Numbered from the stretch's first letter, positions 17,928-27,445 are shown. The stretch is 64,000 bases of DNA from Polaribacter marinus (GCF_022662535.1 NZ_JAKQYM010000001.1:667211-731210), one strand, 5' to 3'. The notes: generated from the letters alone by a model not told the origin. A program made the numbers and translations.

Positions 17928-18773
17928 ATGCCAACAACACAACAATTACAAGATTTTACGCAACAAGTACGTAGAGATATATTACGCATGGTTCATAAAG
18001 TAAACTCTGGTCACCCTGGAGGATCGTTAGGATGTGCAGAATTTATTACTTGTTTATATCAAGAAGTAATGGATTATTCTACAGATTTTACAATGGATGG
18101 AAAGAATGAAGATTTGTTTTTTCTTTCAAATGGACATATTTCTCCCGTATTTTATAGTGTTTTGGCACACAGCGGATTTTTCCCTGTTGAAGAATTATCA
18201 ACATTTAGATTGTTAAATTCTCGTTTACAAGGACATCCTACAACTCATGAAGGTTTACCTGGAGTTAGAATTGCATCGGGTTCTTTAGGTCAAGGAATGT
18301 CTGTTGGTTTAGGAGCTGCACAAGCTAAAAAATTAAACGGTGATGATAAGATAATCTATACTTTACATGGTGATGGTGAATTGCAAGAAGGTCAAAACTG
18401 GGAGGCAATTATGTATGCTTCTGCCAAAAAAGTAGATAATATTATTTGTACAATCGATTTAAATGGAAAACAAATTGATGGATCTACCGACGAAGTTTTA
18501 GCTATGGGAAGTATTAGAGCTAAATTTGAAGCTTTTGGTTGGGATGTTTTAGATATTGAAAAAGGAAATGATATTGAAGCTATTTTATCAGGATTAGCAA
18601 CTGCAAAATCATTAACAGGAAAAGGAAAACCAGTTTGTATTTTATTACATACAGAAATGGGGAATGGAGTAGATTTTATGATGCATACACATGCATGGCA
18701 CGGTAAAGCACCAAGTGATGAGCAGTTAGAAAATGCATTGGCGCAAAACCCTGCTACTTTAGGAGATTATTAA
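17928..18773 (+). CDS. Transketolase, N-terminal (thiamine-diphosphate-binding) subunit
   Basis: 281 residues, equal to the first third to half of a normal transketolase. Shows HPGGSLGCAEF, GSLGQGMSVGLGAAQA and the thiamine diphosphate/Mg motif GDGELQEGQNWEA through DLNGKQIDG. Many bacteria, including Flavobacteria, split the enzyme into this subunit and a C-terminal pyrimidine-binding subunit of roughly 310 residues that usually follows directly. Here the next gene is bshA, after a terminator, so the partner must be elsewhere in the genome. Confidence 0.93.
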   Translation: MPTTQQLQDFTQQVRRDILRMVHKVNSGHPGGSLGCAEFITCLYQEVMDYSTDFTMDGKNEDLFFLSNGHISPVFYSVLAHSGFFPVEELSTFRLLNSRLQGHPTTHEGLPGVRIASGSLGQGMSVGLGAAQAKKLNGDDKIIYTLHGDGELQEGQNWEAIMYASAKKVDNIICTIDLNGKQIDGSTDEVLAMGSIRAKFEAFGWDVLDIEKGNDIEAILSGLATAKSLTGKGKPVCILLHTEMGNGVDFMMHTHAWHGKAPSDEQLENALAQNPATLGDY

Positions 18774-18807
18774 TACTAAACTTGTTTTGGTATTTTATGA
18801 ATATTAC

Positions 18808-18836
18808 AACCTACAATGAAAATTGTAGGTTTTTTT
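18808..18836 (+). terminator. Terminator after transketolase subunit gene
   Basis: Perfect 10-bp stem AACCTACAAT / ATTGTAGGTT with GAAA loop and a following T-run. Confidence 0.9.
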
Positions 18837-18934
18837 ATGTTTTTATTTTGATTTCTAGTGTAAGAATACCTTTACCTTTACAACTAAGAAGTTAAAGTTT
18901 TACGGATTTTAAATATTTAATCTTTTAATCGTAT

Positions 18935-20068
18935 ATGAAAATTGGAATTGTTTGTTACCCAACATTTGGAGGAAGTGGAGTAGTAGCTACAGAATTAGGA
19001 ATGGCTTTGGCCGATAAAGGACATGAAGTGCATTTTATTACTTACAATCAACCTGTTCGTTTAGATTTTATTTCACATAATTTACACTTTCATCAAGTAC
19101 TTATAGAAGAATATCCTTTATTTCAATATCAGCCTTATGAATTAGCCTTATCTAGTAAAATGGTTGAAGTTGTAGAAAAGCATCAACTAGAAGTATTGCA
19201 TGTACATTATGCGATTCCGCACGCTTATGCTGCTTATATGGCAAAGCAAATGTTGAAAGAAAAAGGTATTTATGTAAAAGTAGTAACCACTTTACATGGA
19301 ACAGATATTACACTTGTAGGAAGTCATCCAACATACAAAACAGCCGTAGAATTTAGTATTAATAATTCTGATGTAGTAACCTCTGTTTCCAATAATTTAA
19401 AGGAAACCACTAATAAATTATTTAACATCACTAAAGATATTAAAGTCATTTATAATTTTATTGATGTAGAAAAATATGCAAGTGCTGAAAATGAAGAGTG
19501 TAACAGAATTGCAATTGCAAAACCGCATGAAAGAATTCTAACACATATCAGTAATTTTAGACCAGTAAAAAGAGTAGAAGATGTTATTAAAATTTTTAAT
19601 GAAGTTCGAAAAGAAATCCCTTCGAAATTATTATTAATAGGTGAAGGTCCTGACCGAATAAAAGCTGAAAACTTAACGAACAAATTAAACATTTCAGAGG
19701 ATGTTATTTTTTTAGGTAATAGTTCTGAAGTAGCTAAAATATTATGTTATTCTGATATGTTTATACTACCATCACAAACAGAGAGTTTTGGTTTGGCAGC
19801 ACTAGAAGCGATGGCAGCAAAAAATGCAGTAATATCTACAAATACTGGAGGTCTTCCAGAAGTAAATATTCATGGAGTTACAGGATATTTAAGTAATTTA
19901 GGGGATGTAAAGGATATGGCAAAAAATGCAATTTCAATTTTAAAAGATGATGTAGTCTTAGAACAGTTTAAAGAAAATGCGAAAGAACAAGCCAAAAGGT
20001 TCTCTTTAGAAAATATTTTACCAGTTTATGAAGATATTTATAAGTCTTGTTATAAAAGTAAGTTGTAA
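18935..20068 (+). CDS. bshA: N-acetyl-alpha-D-glucosaminyl L-malate synthase
   Basis: GT4 glycosyltransferase that joins GlcNAc from UDP-GlcNAc to L-malate, the first step of bacillithiol synthesis. 377 residues, start KIGIVCYPTFGGSGVVATELG is the highly conserved BshA opening, and the donor-site motif SQTESFGLAALEAMA with GGLPEV is near residue 285-310. bshB and bshC are not in the window. The lipoprotein gene follows after 15 bp and is probably co-transcribed. Confidence 0.94.
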   Translation: MKIGIVCYPTFGGSGVVATELGMALADKGHEVHFITYNQPVRLDFISHNLHFHQVLIEEYPLFQYQPYELALSSKMVEVVEKHQLEVLHVHYAIPHAYAAYMAKQMLKEKGIYVKVVTTLHGTDITLVGSHPTYKTAVEFSINNSDVVTSVSNNLKETTNKLFNITKDIKVIYNFIDVEKYASAENEECNRIAIAKPHERILTHISNFRPVKRVEDVIKIFNEVRKEIPSKLLLIGEGPDRIKAENLTNKLNISEDVIFLGNSSEVAKILCYSDMFILPSQTESFGLAALEAMAAKNAVISTNTGGLPEVNIHGVTGYLSNLGDVKDMAKNAISILKDDVVLEQFKENAKEQAKRFSLENILPVYEDIYKSCYKSKL

Positions 20069-20083
20069 CTAATTAAGAAATAG

Positions 20084-21010
20084 ATGAATTCATTATTAAA
20101 AGTATTTTATATTCTAACAATCTTTTTACTTTTTGGTTGTCAACAAGAGAAGAAGTTAACTGTAAATCAAATAAAAGTAAAAGAAGAGAAAGGAAAAGTA
20201 TCGCTACTAACCCATCAATTTAAAGATTATTGGTATTCAGGAAAAGCAGAATTAAATAGCTATGAATTGAAACAATCTCGATATGGAGAAATCCGTAACG
20301 GAGAAGTGGTATTGGTATTTGTTACTGAGCCATTTTCATTAAGCAAACAAGTAAAGTTGGATCATCCACAAAAGGCCGGTAGTGATCATATATCTGTTAT
20401 GAAGTTGAACAATATTAGAAAATTTACAACAGGAATTTATGACTATTCTATTGTAACTTCTACGTTTACACCAATAGATTCTAAAATTTATCCTCACACA
20501 CTAAAATCTAATACAAGTATTCAAGAATGGTGTGGACATACCTTTACGCAGTTAAACCTCAATGATAAAGGTTATCAAATTAAACAATTTTCTTACTTTG
20601 AAACAGATGGAGATACTGAAATAATAATACCTAAAGCACTGCTTGAAGAGGAATTAATGACACGTATTCGTTTACAAAAAGGACAGCTTCCTTTAGGTGA
20701 AGTTGATATGATTTTTTCTACTATTTACAGTCGTTTTGCTTATCAGAAACTAAAAACAACTAAAGCTAAAATAAGTAAAACAGCATCAGACTCAATAATA
20801 AAATATAATATTGAATATTTAAATTATGATAGAAAAATTTCTATAGATGTTCAAAATGAATTTCCTTATAAAATATTGTCATGGACAGAGGATAATGGCA
20901 ACGGATTGATAACTGAAGCTCGTTTGAAAAAAAGTATAAATGAGCCGTATTGGAGTCAGAAAAGTTTGACAGATGAAGCTAAAAGAAAAGAATTAGAGTT
21001 ATTACGATAA
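20084..21010 (+). CDS. Lipoprotein of unknown function
   Basis: 308 residues; signal peptide with lipobox LLFGC (Cys at residue 19). Homologues in marine Flavobacteriaceae are, from memory, labelled septum formation inhibitor Maf, but no Maf nucleotide-pyrophosphatase motif is present, so that name should not be carried over. The mature protein contains YWYSGKAELNSYELKQSRYGE and looks like a beta-rich periplasmic domain. Sits in an apparent operon with bshA and ends at a strong terminator. Confidence 0.75.
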   Translation: MNSLLKVFYILTIFLLFGCQQEKKLTVNQIKVKEEKGKVSLLTHQFKDYWYSGKAELNSYELKQSRYGEIRNGEVVLVFVTEPFSLSKQVKLDHPQKAGSDHISVMKLNNIRKFTTGIYDYSIVTSTFTPIDSKIYPHTLKSNTSIQEWCGHTFTQLNLNDKGYQIKQFSYFETDGDTEIIIPKALLEEELMTRIRLQKGQLPLGEVDMIFSTIYSRFAYQKLKTTKAKISKTASDSIIKYNIEYLNYDRKISIDVQNEFPYKILSWTEDNGNGLITEARLKKSINEPYWSQKSLTDEAKRKELELLR

Positions 21011-21046
21011 ATACCTATAAATTTGATTAACAAAAATTGTTTAATA

Positions 21047-21078
21047 AAAAAAGCTCAAACATTTGTTTGAGCTTTTTT
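21047..21078. terminator. Bidirectional terminator
   Basis: Perfect 14-bp stem AAAAAAGCTCAAAC / GTTTGAGCTTTTTT, loop ATTT. Separates the convergent lipoprotein and DUF937 genes. Confidence 0.93.
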
Positions 21079-21100
21079 TATATTCAAAGAAAGTGTTATT

Positions 21101-21742
21101 TTATTTTCCAAAAAGTCCTCCTAGTAAGCCTCCAAGTCCACCATTCGAAGATTTTTTATCTCCTCCTAAAACCATTCCTGCAACATCATCAATGATACTT
21201 CCGTCTCCGTCTGCATCTAAGATTTTCTCTAAAAAGCTTTGCTCGTTTTTAGTGTCATTTCCTCCTAATAAGCCACCTAAAAGTCCTGTTAAATCTCCAG
21301 AATTACTAACGTTTTGTTCTTTTTTTTGTTTTCCTAAAACTCCCATTAATATAGGTGCTGCAATTTTTAAAATATTACCAACAGAACCAGCATCTAAACC
21401 TGATTTTTGACTAATAACTTGTTCTACACCTTGTTGCTTGTTTCCTAAAATATGACTTAAAATTCCAGCCCCATCTTGTTTCACACTGTCATCTACACCA
21501 CCGCCAAATAATCCACTTAGGTTGTCTAAAATACTTCCATCATGTTTACCATTTAAAGCTCCCATTAAACCTTCTGCACCTTCTGCCGTAGAAGCATTTC
21601 TTTCCATAGACTTCATTAAGACAGGCAAAGCCATTGTTAAAACGCTACTTGTTTTGCTCTCATCATTTCCTGTTGAACCAGAAACTCCTGAAATAATCTG
21701 TTTTCCTAAATCACTATTTAATAAATCTAAAATTCCTGCCAT
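21101..21742 (-). CDS. DUF937 family protein
   Basis: 213 residues, no signal peptide. Repeated low-complexity helical and Gly/Leu-rich segments (MAGILDLLNSDLGKQII at the start; GLLGGLLGG and GGLGGLLGGLFG near the end) are typical of DUF937, a family related to YidB. A loop DADGDGSIIDD near residue 175 looks like an EF-hand/dockerin-type calcium loop. Function unknown. Confidence 0.85.
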   Translation of the reverse strand: MAGILDLLNSDLGKQIISGVSGSTGNDESKTSSVLTMALPVLMKSMERNASTAEGAEGLMGALNGKHDGSILDNLSGLFGGGVDDSVKQDGAGILSHILGNKQQGVEQVISQKSGLDAGSVGNILKIAAPILMGVLGKQKKEQNVSNSGDLTGLLGGLLGGNDTKNEQSFLEKILDADGDGSIIDDVAGMVLGGDKKSSNGGLGGLLGGLFGK

Positions 21743-21867
21743 TTTTATGTTTTTAATAATTAAAATACTCTTTTTCTAAAAATATGACACAATATACAAA
21801 TAAAGTCACCTTGATTTTTAAATATTTTTTTTACCTTTCAAAATCTTAATAATTTTTAAACTAATAA

Positions 21868-23196
21868 ATGAAAAAACTAGCATTACATTGGAAGATTTTA
21901 ATAGGAATGATTATTGGAATCCTTTTTGGATTGGCAATGACAGCTGTAGATGGAGGAGGAACCTTTGTTTCTAATTGGATAAACCCTTTTGGAAATATTT
22001 TTGTAAAACTATTAAAACTGATTGCAGTTCCATTAATTATAGCTTCATTAGTAAAAGGAATATCAGATTTAAAAGATATTTCTAAATTTAAAAATATTGG
22101 CTTAAAAACCATAGCTATATATGTTGGAACAACAGTTATAGCTATTACCATAGGGTTGTTGTTAGTAAATATTGTTCAACCTGGAGAGGGTATTTCTGAA
22201 GATACAATTACAAAACTTACAGAAACGTATGCTAATAGTGGTGGAGTGCAATCTAAAATAGCAGAAGCGTCTAAACAAAAAAATAGTGGCCCTTTGCAGT
22301 TTATGGTAGACATGGTTCCGGATAATGCAATGAAAGCTATGAGTGACAATAAATCCATGTTACAAGTAATTTTCTTTACTATTTTCTTAGGTATTTCTAT
22401 GTTATTGATTGGAGAGAAAAGATCAAAACCTCTAAAAGATTTCTTTGATTCTTTAAATGAAGTTGTGCTTAAGATGGTTGATTTAATTATGCTTTTTGCA
22501 CCTTTTGCTGTATTTGCATTATTATCAAATGTCGTTGTTTCTTCTAATGATCCAGATTTATTATTGGCTTTATTAAAATATGCATTTACAGTAGTTGGAG
22601 GTTTATTAATAATGGTTGTTTTCTATATGATTTTAATTAGTGTATTTACGAAAAAGAATCCGTTATGGTTTTTAAAACAATTAAGTCCTGCACAATTATT
22701 GGCATTTTCAACAAGTTCTAGTGCAGCAACTTTACCTGTAACTATGGAAAGAGTTGAAGAACATATTGGTGTAGATAAAGAAGTTTCTAGTTTTGTTTTA
22801 CCAGTAGGTGCAACCATAAATATGGACGGAACCTCTCTTTATCAAGCAGTGGCAGCTGTTTTTATAGCTCAAGCTTTAGGTTTTGATCTAACTTTTGCAG
22901 ATCAATTAACCATTATTTTAACAGCTTTATTAGCTTCTATAGGTTCTGCTGCAGTTCCGGGTGCTGGTATGGTAATGTTGGTAATTGTTTTAGAATCTGT
23001 TGGTTTTCCTGCAGATAAATTGGCCATTGGTTTGGCACTAATTTTTGCTGTTGATAGACCTCTAGATATGTGTAGAACTGTAATTAACGTAACCGGAGAC
23101 GCTACTGTTGCCACACTTATAGCAAAATCGGTAGGTAAGTTACATGATCATCCGAAACCAAAAAACTGGGATGATCATTACGATGAAGTAAAATAA
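21868..23196 (+). CDS. Dicarboxylate/amino acid:cation symporter (DAACS family)
   Basis: 442 residues, multiple membrane segments. Family signatures are clear: the serine-rich re-entrant loop FSTSSSAATLPVTM (about residue 280), NMDGTSLYQAVAAVFIAQ and VDRPLDMCRTVINVTGDA near the C-terminus. These proteins import glutamate, aspartate or C4-dicarboxylates with Na+ or H+. It heads a run of six same-strand genes with very short gaps, which suggests that a glutamate-like compound is used by them. Confidence 0.93.
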   Translation: MKKLALHWKILIGMIIGILFGLAMTAVDGGGTFVSNWINPFGNIFVKLLKLIAVPLIIASLVKGISDLKDISKFKNIGLKTIAIYVGTTVIAITIGLLLVNIVQPGEGISEDTITKLTETYANSGGVQSKIAEASKQKNSGPLQFMVDMVPDNAMKAMSDNKSMLQVIFFTIFLGISMLLIGEKRSKPLKDFFDSLNEVVLKMVDLIMLFAPFAVFALLSNVVVSSNDPDLLLALLKYAFTVVGGLLIMVVFYMILISVFTKKNPLWFLKQLSPAQLLAFSTSSSAATLPVTMERVEEHIGVDKEVSSFVLPVGATINMDGTSLYQAVAAVFIAQALGFDLTFADQLTIILTALLASIGSAAVPGAGMVMLVIVLESVGFPADKLAIGLALIFAVDRPLDMCRTVINVTGDATVATLIAKSVGKLHDHPKPKNWDDHYDEVK

Positions 23197-23220
23197 AGTA
23201 CTAATTTAATTAAAAAAAAT

Positions 23221-24255
23221 ATGAATGTTTGTTTCTTAATGTATCCTTGGGAAAGCATAAAATCTCCAGAAAATGATACATCACTTACCTTAATTCACGA
23301 ATGTGCAAAGAGAGGTCATGGGGTTGCAATTTGTACGCCCTCTAATTTAACTATTAGAAATAGCGTTACAAATGCTTTTTGTACCATTTTAAATAGATCA
23401 GAAAAGATACCAAGCAATATAAAAACCTTTTACAATAAAACAACAACAAGAGAGGAAATGCTCCCTTTAGCTGGTTTCGACGTCATTTTTATGAGAGCAG
23501 AACCCCCATTGGATCCTTTAATGTTAAACTTTTTAGACTCTGTAAAAGATGATGTTTTTATCATTAATTCGGTACAAGGAATGCGAGAAGCAAATAATAA
23601 GTTGTACACCGCAGTTTTTGAAGATCCGAACAATGAAATTATTCCAGTTACTCATGTATCAAAAAATAAAGATTATTTGGTTAGAATGATTGAAGAATCG
23701 AATTCTGATAAAATGATTTTAAAACCGTTGAATGGTTTTGGTGGTTCTGGAGTTATTTTAATAGAAAAATCGGCAATGGGAAATATAAATTCATTATTAG
23801 ATTTTTATATTAATAAAGGAGACGGTAATTCTGATTATGTAATTTTACAAGAATATATAGAAGGTGCAGATCAAGGTGATGTTAGAGTACTTCTTTTAAA
23901 TGGAATTCCAATTGGAGCAATGCGTAGAATTCCAGGAGATAAAGACCATAGATCTAATGTTTCTGCTGGAGGTACAATTGCAAAACATAAGTTAACAGCA
24001 GAGGAAAAGAAACTTTGTGAAAAAATTGGTCCTAAACTAGTAAAAGACGGTTTGTACTTTGTTGGTATTGATGTAATTGGCGGTAAATTAGTAGAAGTAA
24101 ATGTAATGTCTCCTGGAGGAATTACATATATGAACAAGGTTTATAAAACAAGAATTCAAGAAAAAGTAGTAAACTTTATGGAAAGTAAAGTGCTAGAAAA
24201 AGATGCCGCATTTAGAAGAAAATCTAGTTTAAAAAAACTTGTAGACGAAGCATAA
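23221..24255 (+). CDS. GshB-like ATP-grasp ligase
   Basis: 344 residues. Looks like prokaryotic glutathione synthetase: IFMRAEPPLDP, ILKPLNGFGGSGVILIEK (ATP lid), EGADQGDVRVLLLNG, RRIPGDKDHRSNVSAGG and VEVNVMSPGGITYMN (Mg ligands). The fold and ATP site are therefore intact. However, no gamma-glutamylcysteine ligase gene is in the window, the genome carries bshA, and the neighbours are a formylglutamate-hydrolase homologue and a QEGLA peptidase, so the true substrates could differ from gamma-Glu-Cys and Gly. 24 bp behind the symporter, 3 bp before the sulfurtransferase. Confidence 0.85.
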   Translation: MNVCFLMYPWESIKSPENDTSLTLIHECAKRGHGVAICTPSNLTIRNSVTNAFCTILNRSEKIPSNIKTFYNKTTTREEMLPLAGFDVIFMRAEPPLDPLMLNFLDSVKDDVFIINSVQGMREANNKLYTAVFEDPNNEIIPVTHVSKNKDYLVRMIEESNSDKMILKPLNGFGGSGVILIEKSAMGNINSLLDFYINKGDGNSDYVILQEYIEGADQGDVRVLLLNGIPIGAMRRIPGDKDHRSNVSAGGTIAKHKLTAEEKKLCEKIGPKLVKDGLYFVGIDVIGGKLVEVNVMSPGGITYMNKVYKTRIQEKVVNFMESKVLEKDAAFRRKSSLKKLVDEA

Positions 24256-24258
24256 AGG

Positions 24259-25092
24259 ATGTTAACAAAATCGATTATTTCTGTAGATGATTTGTATCAT
24301 AATTTAGACAGTGAAAATCTAATTATTTTAGATTGCACAATTGCAAAAATTACCGATAAATCAACTATTTCAGAAGAAAAGAAACAAATAAAAGGTGCCG
24401 TTTTTTTTGATATTAAAAACGTTTTTTCTGATAAAGAAACAAGCTTACCAAATACGGTTTTATCACCAAAAGAATTTCAAGAAAAAGCTCAAGATTTAGG
24501 CATAAATAAAGATTCTTTTATTGTTTGTTATGATGATATAGGTATTTATGCATCCCCAAGAGTTTGGTGGATGTTTCAGTTAATGGGCTTTCAAAACATT
24601 GCGGTTTTAGACGGGGGCTTACCAAAATGGAATTCAAAAAAATATCCTGTAGAAGTGCCTTGTAAAAAGCAACTAAAAAAAGGAAATTTTATAGTAAATT
24701 ATAAACCAAAAAAACTAAAATTCACTCAAGATGTTTTAACTGCAATTGAAGATCAGAATATTTTAATTGTAGATGCACGTTCTAAAGGACGTTTTTTAGG
24801 AATTGATGAAGAACCAAGAAAAGAAGTAAAGAGCGGACATATTCCTAATTCAGTGAGTTTGCCTTATTCAGAAATTCAAGAAAATGGAAAAATGAAATCC
24901 TCTAAAGCATTAAAAGCAATTTTTGATAAAATTTCTAAAAATAAAAAAGAATTAATTTTTTCTTGCGGAACAGGAATTACAGCATCAATCTTAGCTTTAG
25001 GTGCAGATTTAGCGGGAATAGAAAAGGTTGCTGTTTATGATGGATCATGGACAGAATGGGGTAGTACAGAGAATTTACCTATAGAATTATAA
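24259..25092 (+). CDS. Two-domain rhodanese sulfurtransferase (mercaptopyruvate type)
   Basis: 277 residues with two rhodanese domains; the N-terminal one is structural and the C-terminal one carries the active-site Cys in FSCGTGITAS (about residue 236). CGTGITA is close to the CG(S/T)GVTA loop of 3-mercaptopyruvate sulfurtransferases and unlike the CRKGVTA loop of thiosulfate enzymes. Also typical are DARSKGRFLGIDEEPR and GHIPNSVSLPY. Moves sulfur from mercaptopyruvate (a cysteine breakdown product) to a thiol acceptor. Third gene of the operon. Confidence 0.9.
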   Translation: MLTKSIISVDDLYHNLDSENLIILDCTIAKITDKSTISEEKKQIKGAVFFDIKNVFSDKETSLPNTVLSPKEFQEKAQDLGINKDSFIVCYDDIGIYASPRVWWMFQLMGFQNIAVLDGGLPKWNSKKYPVEVPCKKQLKKGNFIVNYKPKKLKFTQDVLTAIEDQNILIVDARSKGRFLGIDEEPRKEVKSGHIPNSVSLPYSEIQENGKMKSSKALKAIFDKISKNKKELIFSCGTGITASILALGADLAGIEKVAVYDGSWTEWGSTENLPIEL

Positions 25093-25096
25093 AATT

Positions 25097-25423
25097 ATGA
25101 ATTTAAATTGGACTAAGAAAGAGTTTGAAACTTATGTGCTTTTATATGCAGCACACTGTAATTTTTTAGAAACTGAAGAAGAGCAAAACTTTATTCTTTC
25201 TAAAGTTGATGAAAAAACTTTTCATAAAATCCACAACGAAGTTGTTATAGATTCAGATGAAGAGAATTTAAATAAAATACAGCAGTACATATCTGAAAAT
25301 AAATTTACTCAAGAAGAAAAAGAAACTCTTATAAGAGATATTAAAAATGTTTTTTTTGCTGATGGTTCTGTAGATATTTTAGAGAAGAAAGTCTTTAGTA
25401 TTTTAAAGAAAATTATTAGCTAA
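25097..25423 (+). CDS. Small helical protein, TerB-like
   Basis: 108 residues, predicted mostly helical, acidic and Lys-rich. The C-terminal segment FFADGSVDILEKKVFSIL recalls the ADGxxxxxE motif of TerB-like domains, but the match is short and the assignment tentative. Its stop overlaps the start of the next gene in TAATG, so the two are translationally coupled. Confidence 0.6.
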   Translation: MNLNWTKKEFETYVLLYAAHCNFLETEEEQNFILSKVDEKTFHKIHNEVVIDSDEENLNKIQQYISENKFTQEEKETLIRDIKNVFFADGSVDILEKKVFSILKKIIS

Positions 25424-26253
25424 TGTTAAGACTTTCCATAGCAGAAATCATTCAAAAAATCCAGAATGAAGAAATTTTTGAAGCAGTTTCTAAAGATTAT
25501 TCATTTACTATAAAAATAGATGAATATGTACATTACGCTTGCGGAGCTGTACATGATGGACATCAATTTAGAAAAGAATTATGGGATAATTGTTTGCATA
25601 CAGAATACGAACGTTGGTTTGAAGAAGACCCAGAAACCAAACAGATGGTTAAATCACATCCAATTGTAATTGCTGGAATGGATTCTCGTTTTGAATATGA
25701 TTTAAATAGAACACCAGAAACAGCTATTTATACAGATGCTTGGGGAAAACAGCTATGGAAAAATCCATTACCAAAAGAACAGAAAGATAGGAGTTTAGAA
25801 AAGCATGAAAATTTCTATAAAGTTGTAAACGCTCTTGTTGCAAAATTAGAAGAGAAGTTTGGAGTTTGTATAGTATATGATATGCATTCTTATAATTGTA
25901 AGCGTTGGACTAGAGAAGTACCCACTTGGAACTTGGGTACAGGAAATGTAGATGTTAAGAGATTTGGAAATGAAATTGAATCTTGGCGTGCAATTTTAGA
26001 AAAAACACCTTTGCCAAATCGAATTAAATCTACTGCAAAAATTAATGATACATTTCAAGGTAACGGATATTTCTTAAAGTATATTACTCAGAATTTTAAG
26101 AATACATTGGTTTTAGCAACAGAAATAGCAAAAGTGTATTGTGATGAATTAGAACAAATACTTTTCCCAGAAGTAGTTTCTTCGGTAGAAAATTACTTAA
26201 AAACGGAGTTAAAAAAACATGCAGAAACTTTTTATAAACTGCATAAATTGTAA
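25423..26253 (+). CDS. N-formylglutamate amidohydrolase family protein
   Basis: 276 residues. Shows the family zinc/active-site segments: ACGAVHDGHQFR near residue 40, GMDSRFEYDLNR (about 90) and VYDMHSYNCKR (about 150). The founding enzyme removes formate from N-formylglutamate in histidine breakdown, but no hut genes are present here; the relative in this operon may act on another acylated or amide-linked glutamate compound. Starts within the stop codon of the upstream gene. Confidence 0.88.
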   Translation: MLRLSIAEIIQKIQNEEIFEAVSKDYSFTIKIDEYVHYACGAVHDGHQFRKELWDNCLHTEYERWFEEDPETKQMVKSHPIVIAGMDSRFEYDLNRTPETAIYTDAWGKQLWKNPLPKEQKDRSLEKHENFYKVVNALVAKLEEKFGVCIVYDMHSYNCKRWTREVPTWNLGTGNVDVKRFGNEIESWRAILEKTPLPNRIKSTAKINDTFQGNGYFLKYITQNFKNTLVLATEIAKVYCDELEQILFPEVVSSVENYLKTELKKHAETFYKLHKL

Positions 26254-26284
26254 ATTTGCAATTCGCTTTTTAGATATTTGAATT

Positions 26285-27445
26285 ATGATGGATGAAGCTA
26301 CTGTAAAAAATAAAATCCTTTTTGAAATTGATAAACAGATAGATTTATTAGTTAAAGAAATAGAACTTTTAAACTATGTAAACCCTATAAATATAGAATC
26401 TGAAAAAGAAAAATTTTTTAGTTCTAAATATCTAACAGACCCAAAGTTTGAATACCCTAAAAGAGATTTTGATAAATTTAACCTTCATAAAGAATTTTTT
26501 AAACTGTCTATAAGTAAGATAGAAGATGAAACGCTAAGAGATTTTTATGAAGATATAATATATTTTTATTCTGGTTTAATACAATGTATAGAAACTGTAG
26601 GAAAAGGGAAGAAATTCTATTACAATAGTTTGCGCTCTTTTGGAACACCTACAGAAAATGATGTTGATAATGCAAAATTTATACTTCATTTTGATAGTGA
26701 AGATGAAAACTCAGAGTTTTTTAAACCTAAGTATTCAGCAAAAGAATCTGCCCACTTTTTTAGAGAATATTCTAAAAAATACGATTTTACATACCAAATA
26801 AAAAACTCATCTGCTATGGGAGCCATAGCAATGGTTTCAAATAGTATACAAGCATTGGTTCTAAATGAAAATCATGTGTTTTCAGATAATGAAATTAATG
26901 TATTGACAAATCATGAAATTGGTGTACATATGGTAACAACTATGAATGGTTTATTACATCCTTTAAAAATATTTTCTCATGGATTTCCGAATAATGAAGA
27001 AACTCAAGAAGGTTTAGCTGTGTTTAGTGAATATATGTCTGGAAACCTAACTGTTAAACGTTTAAAGGAATTAGCATACAGAGTGTTAGCTGTAGATAGT
27101 TTGGCAAAAGGATATTCGTTTTCAAGAACTTTTAGATTGCTACATAATGCTTATGATTTAGGTAGGGAAGAAGCTTTTCATATTTCAGTTCGTGCACACA
27201 GAGGTGGAGGGTTTACTAAAGATTATTTGTACTTGTCTGGTTTAAAAAAGATTTACAATTATTATAAACAAGGTAAAGATTTAAGTTTATTACTAACGGG
27301 AAAAGTATCTTTAGAATTTGTGGATGATATCAAATATATGATTGATCATAAATACGCCGTAAATGCAAAATATATTACAGATTCTTATGCAGAAAACAAT
27401 AACTGCAATAAAACTGTAGACTTTATTTTGGAAAATTTAAAGTAG
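26285..27445 (+). CDS. QEGLA-motif metallopeptidase (DUF1704, MATCAP-like)
   Basis: 386 residues. Contains TNHEIGVHMVTTMNG, an HExxxH zinc motif near residue 215, and ETQEGLAVFSEY, the QEGLA motif whose Glu is a likely third ligand, then SFSRTFRLLHNAYDLGREEAF. Bacterial members carry the old label flavohemoglobin expression-modulating QEGLA motif protein; eukaryotic relatives (MATCAP) are tubulin tyrosine carboxypeptidases. A TAAATTTG at 26251-26258, in the 31-bp gap, could be an internal promoter. Last gene of the operon. Confidence 0.87.
   Translation: MMDEATVKNKILFEIDKQIDLLVKEIELLNYVNPINIESEKEKFFSSKYLTDPKFEYPKRDFDKFNLHKEFFKLSISKIEDETLRDFYEDIIYFYSGLIQCIETVGKGKKFYYNSLRSFGTPTENDVDNAKFILHFDSEDENSEFFKPKYSAKESAHFFREYSKKYDFTYQIKNSSAMGAIAMVSNSIQALVLNENHVFSDNEINVLTNHEIGVHMVTTMNGLLHPLKIFSHGFPNNEETQEGLAVFSEYMSGNLTVKRLKELAYRVLAVDSLAKGYSFSRTFRLLHNAYDLGREEAFHISVRAHRGGGFTKDYLYLSGLKKIYNYYKQGKDLSLLLTGKVSLEFVDDIKYMIDHKYAVNAKYITDSYAENNNCNKTVDFILENLK

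Noticed and set aside
20084..21010. Maf septum inhibitor
   Set aside because: The protein is a lipoprotein without Maf motifs; the label seems to have spread by transfer between databases.
23221..24255. Confident call of a glutathione synthetase
   Set aside because: The ATP-grasp fold is clear, but the context and the presence of bshA leave the substrate open.
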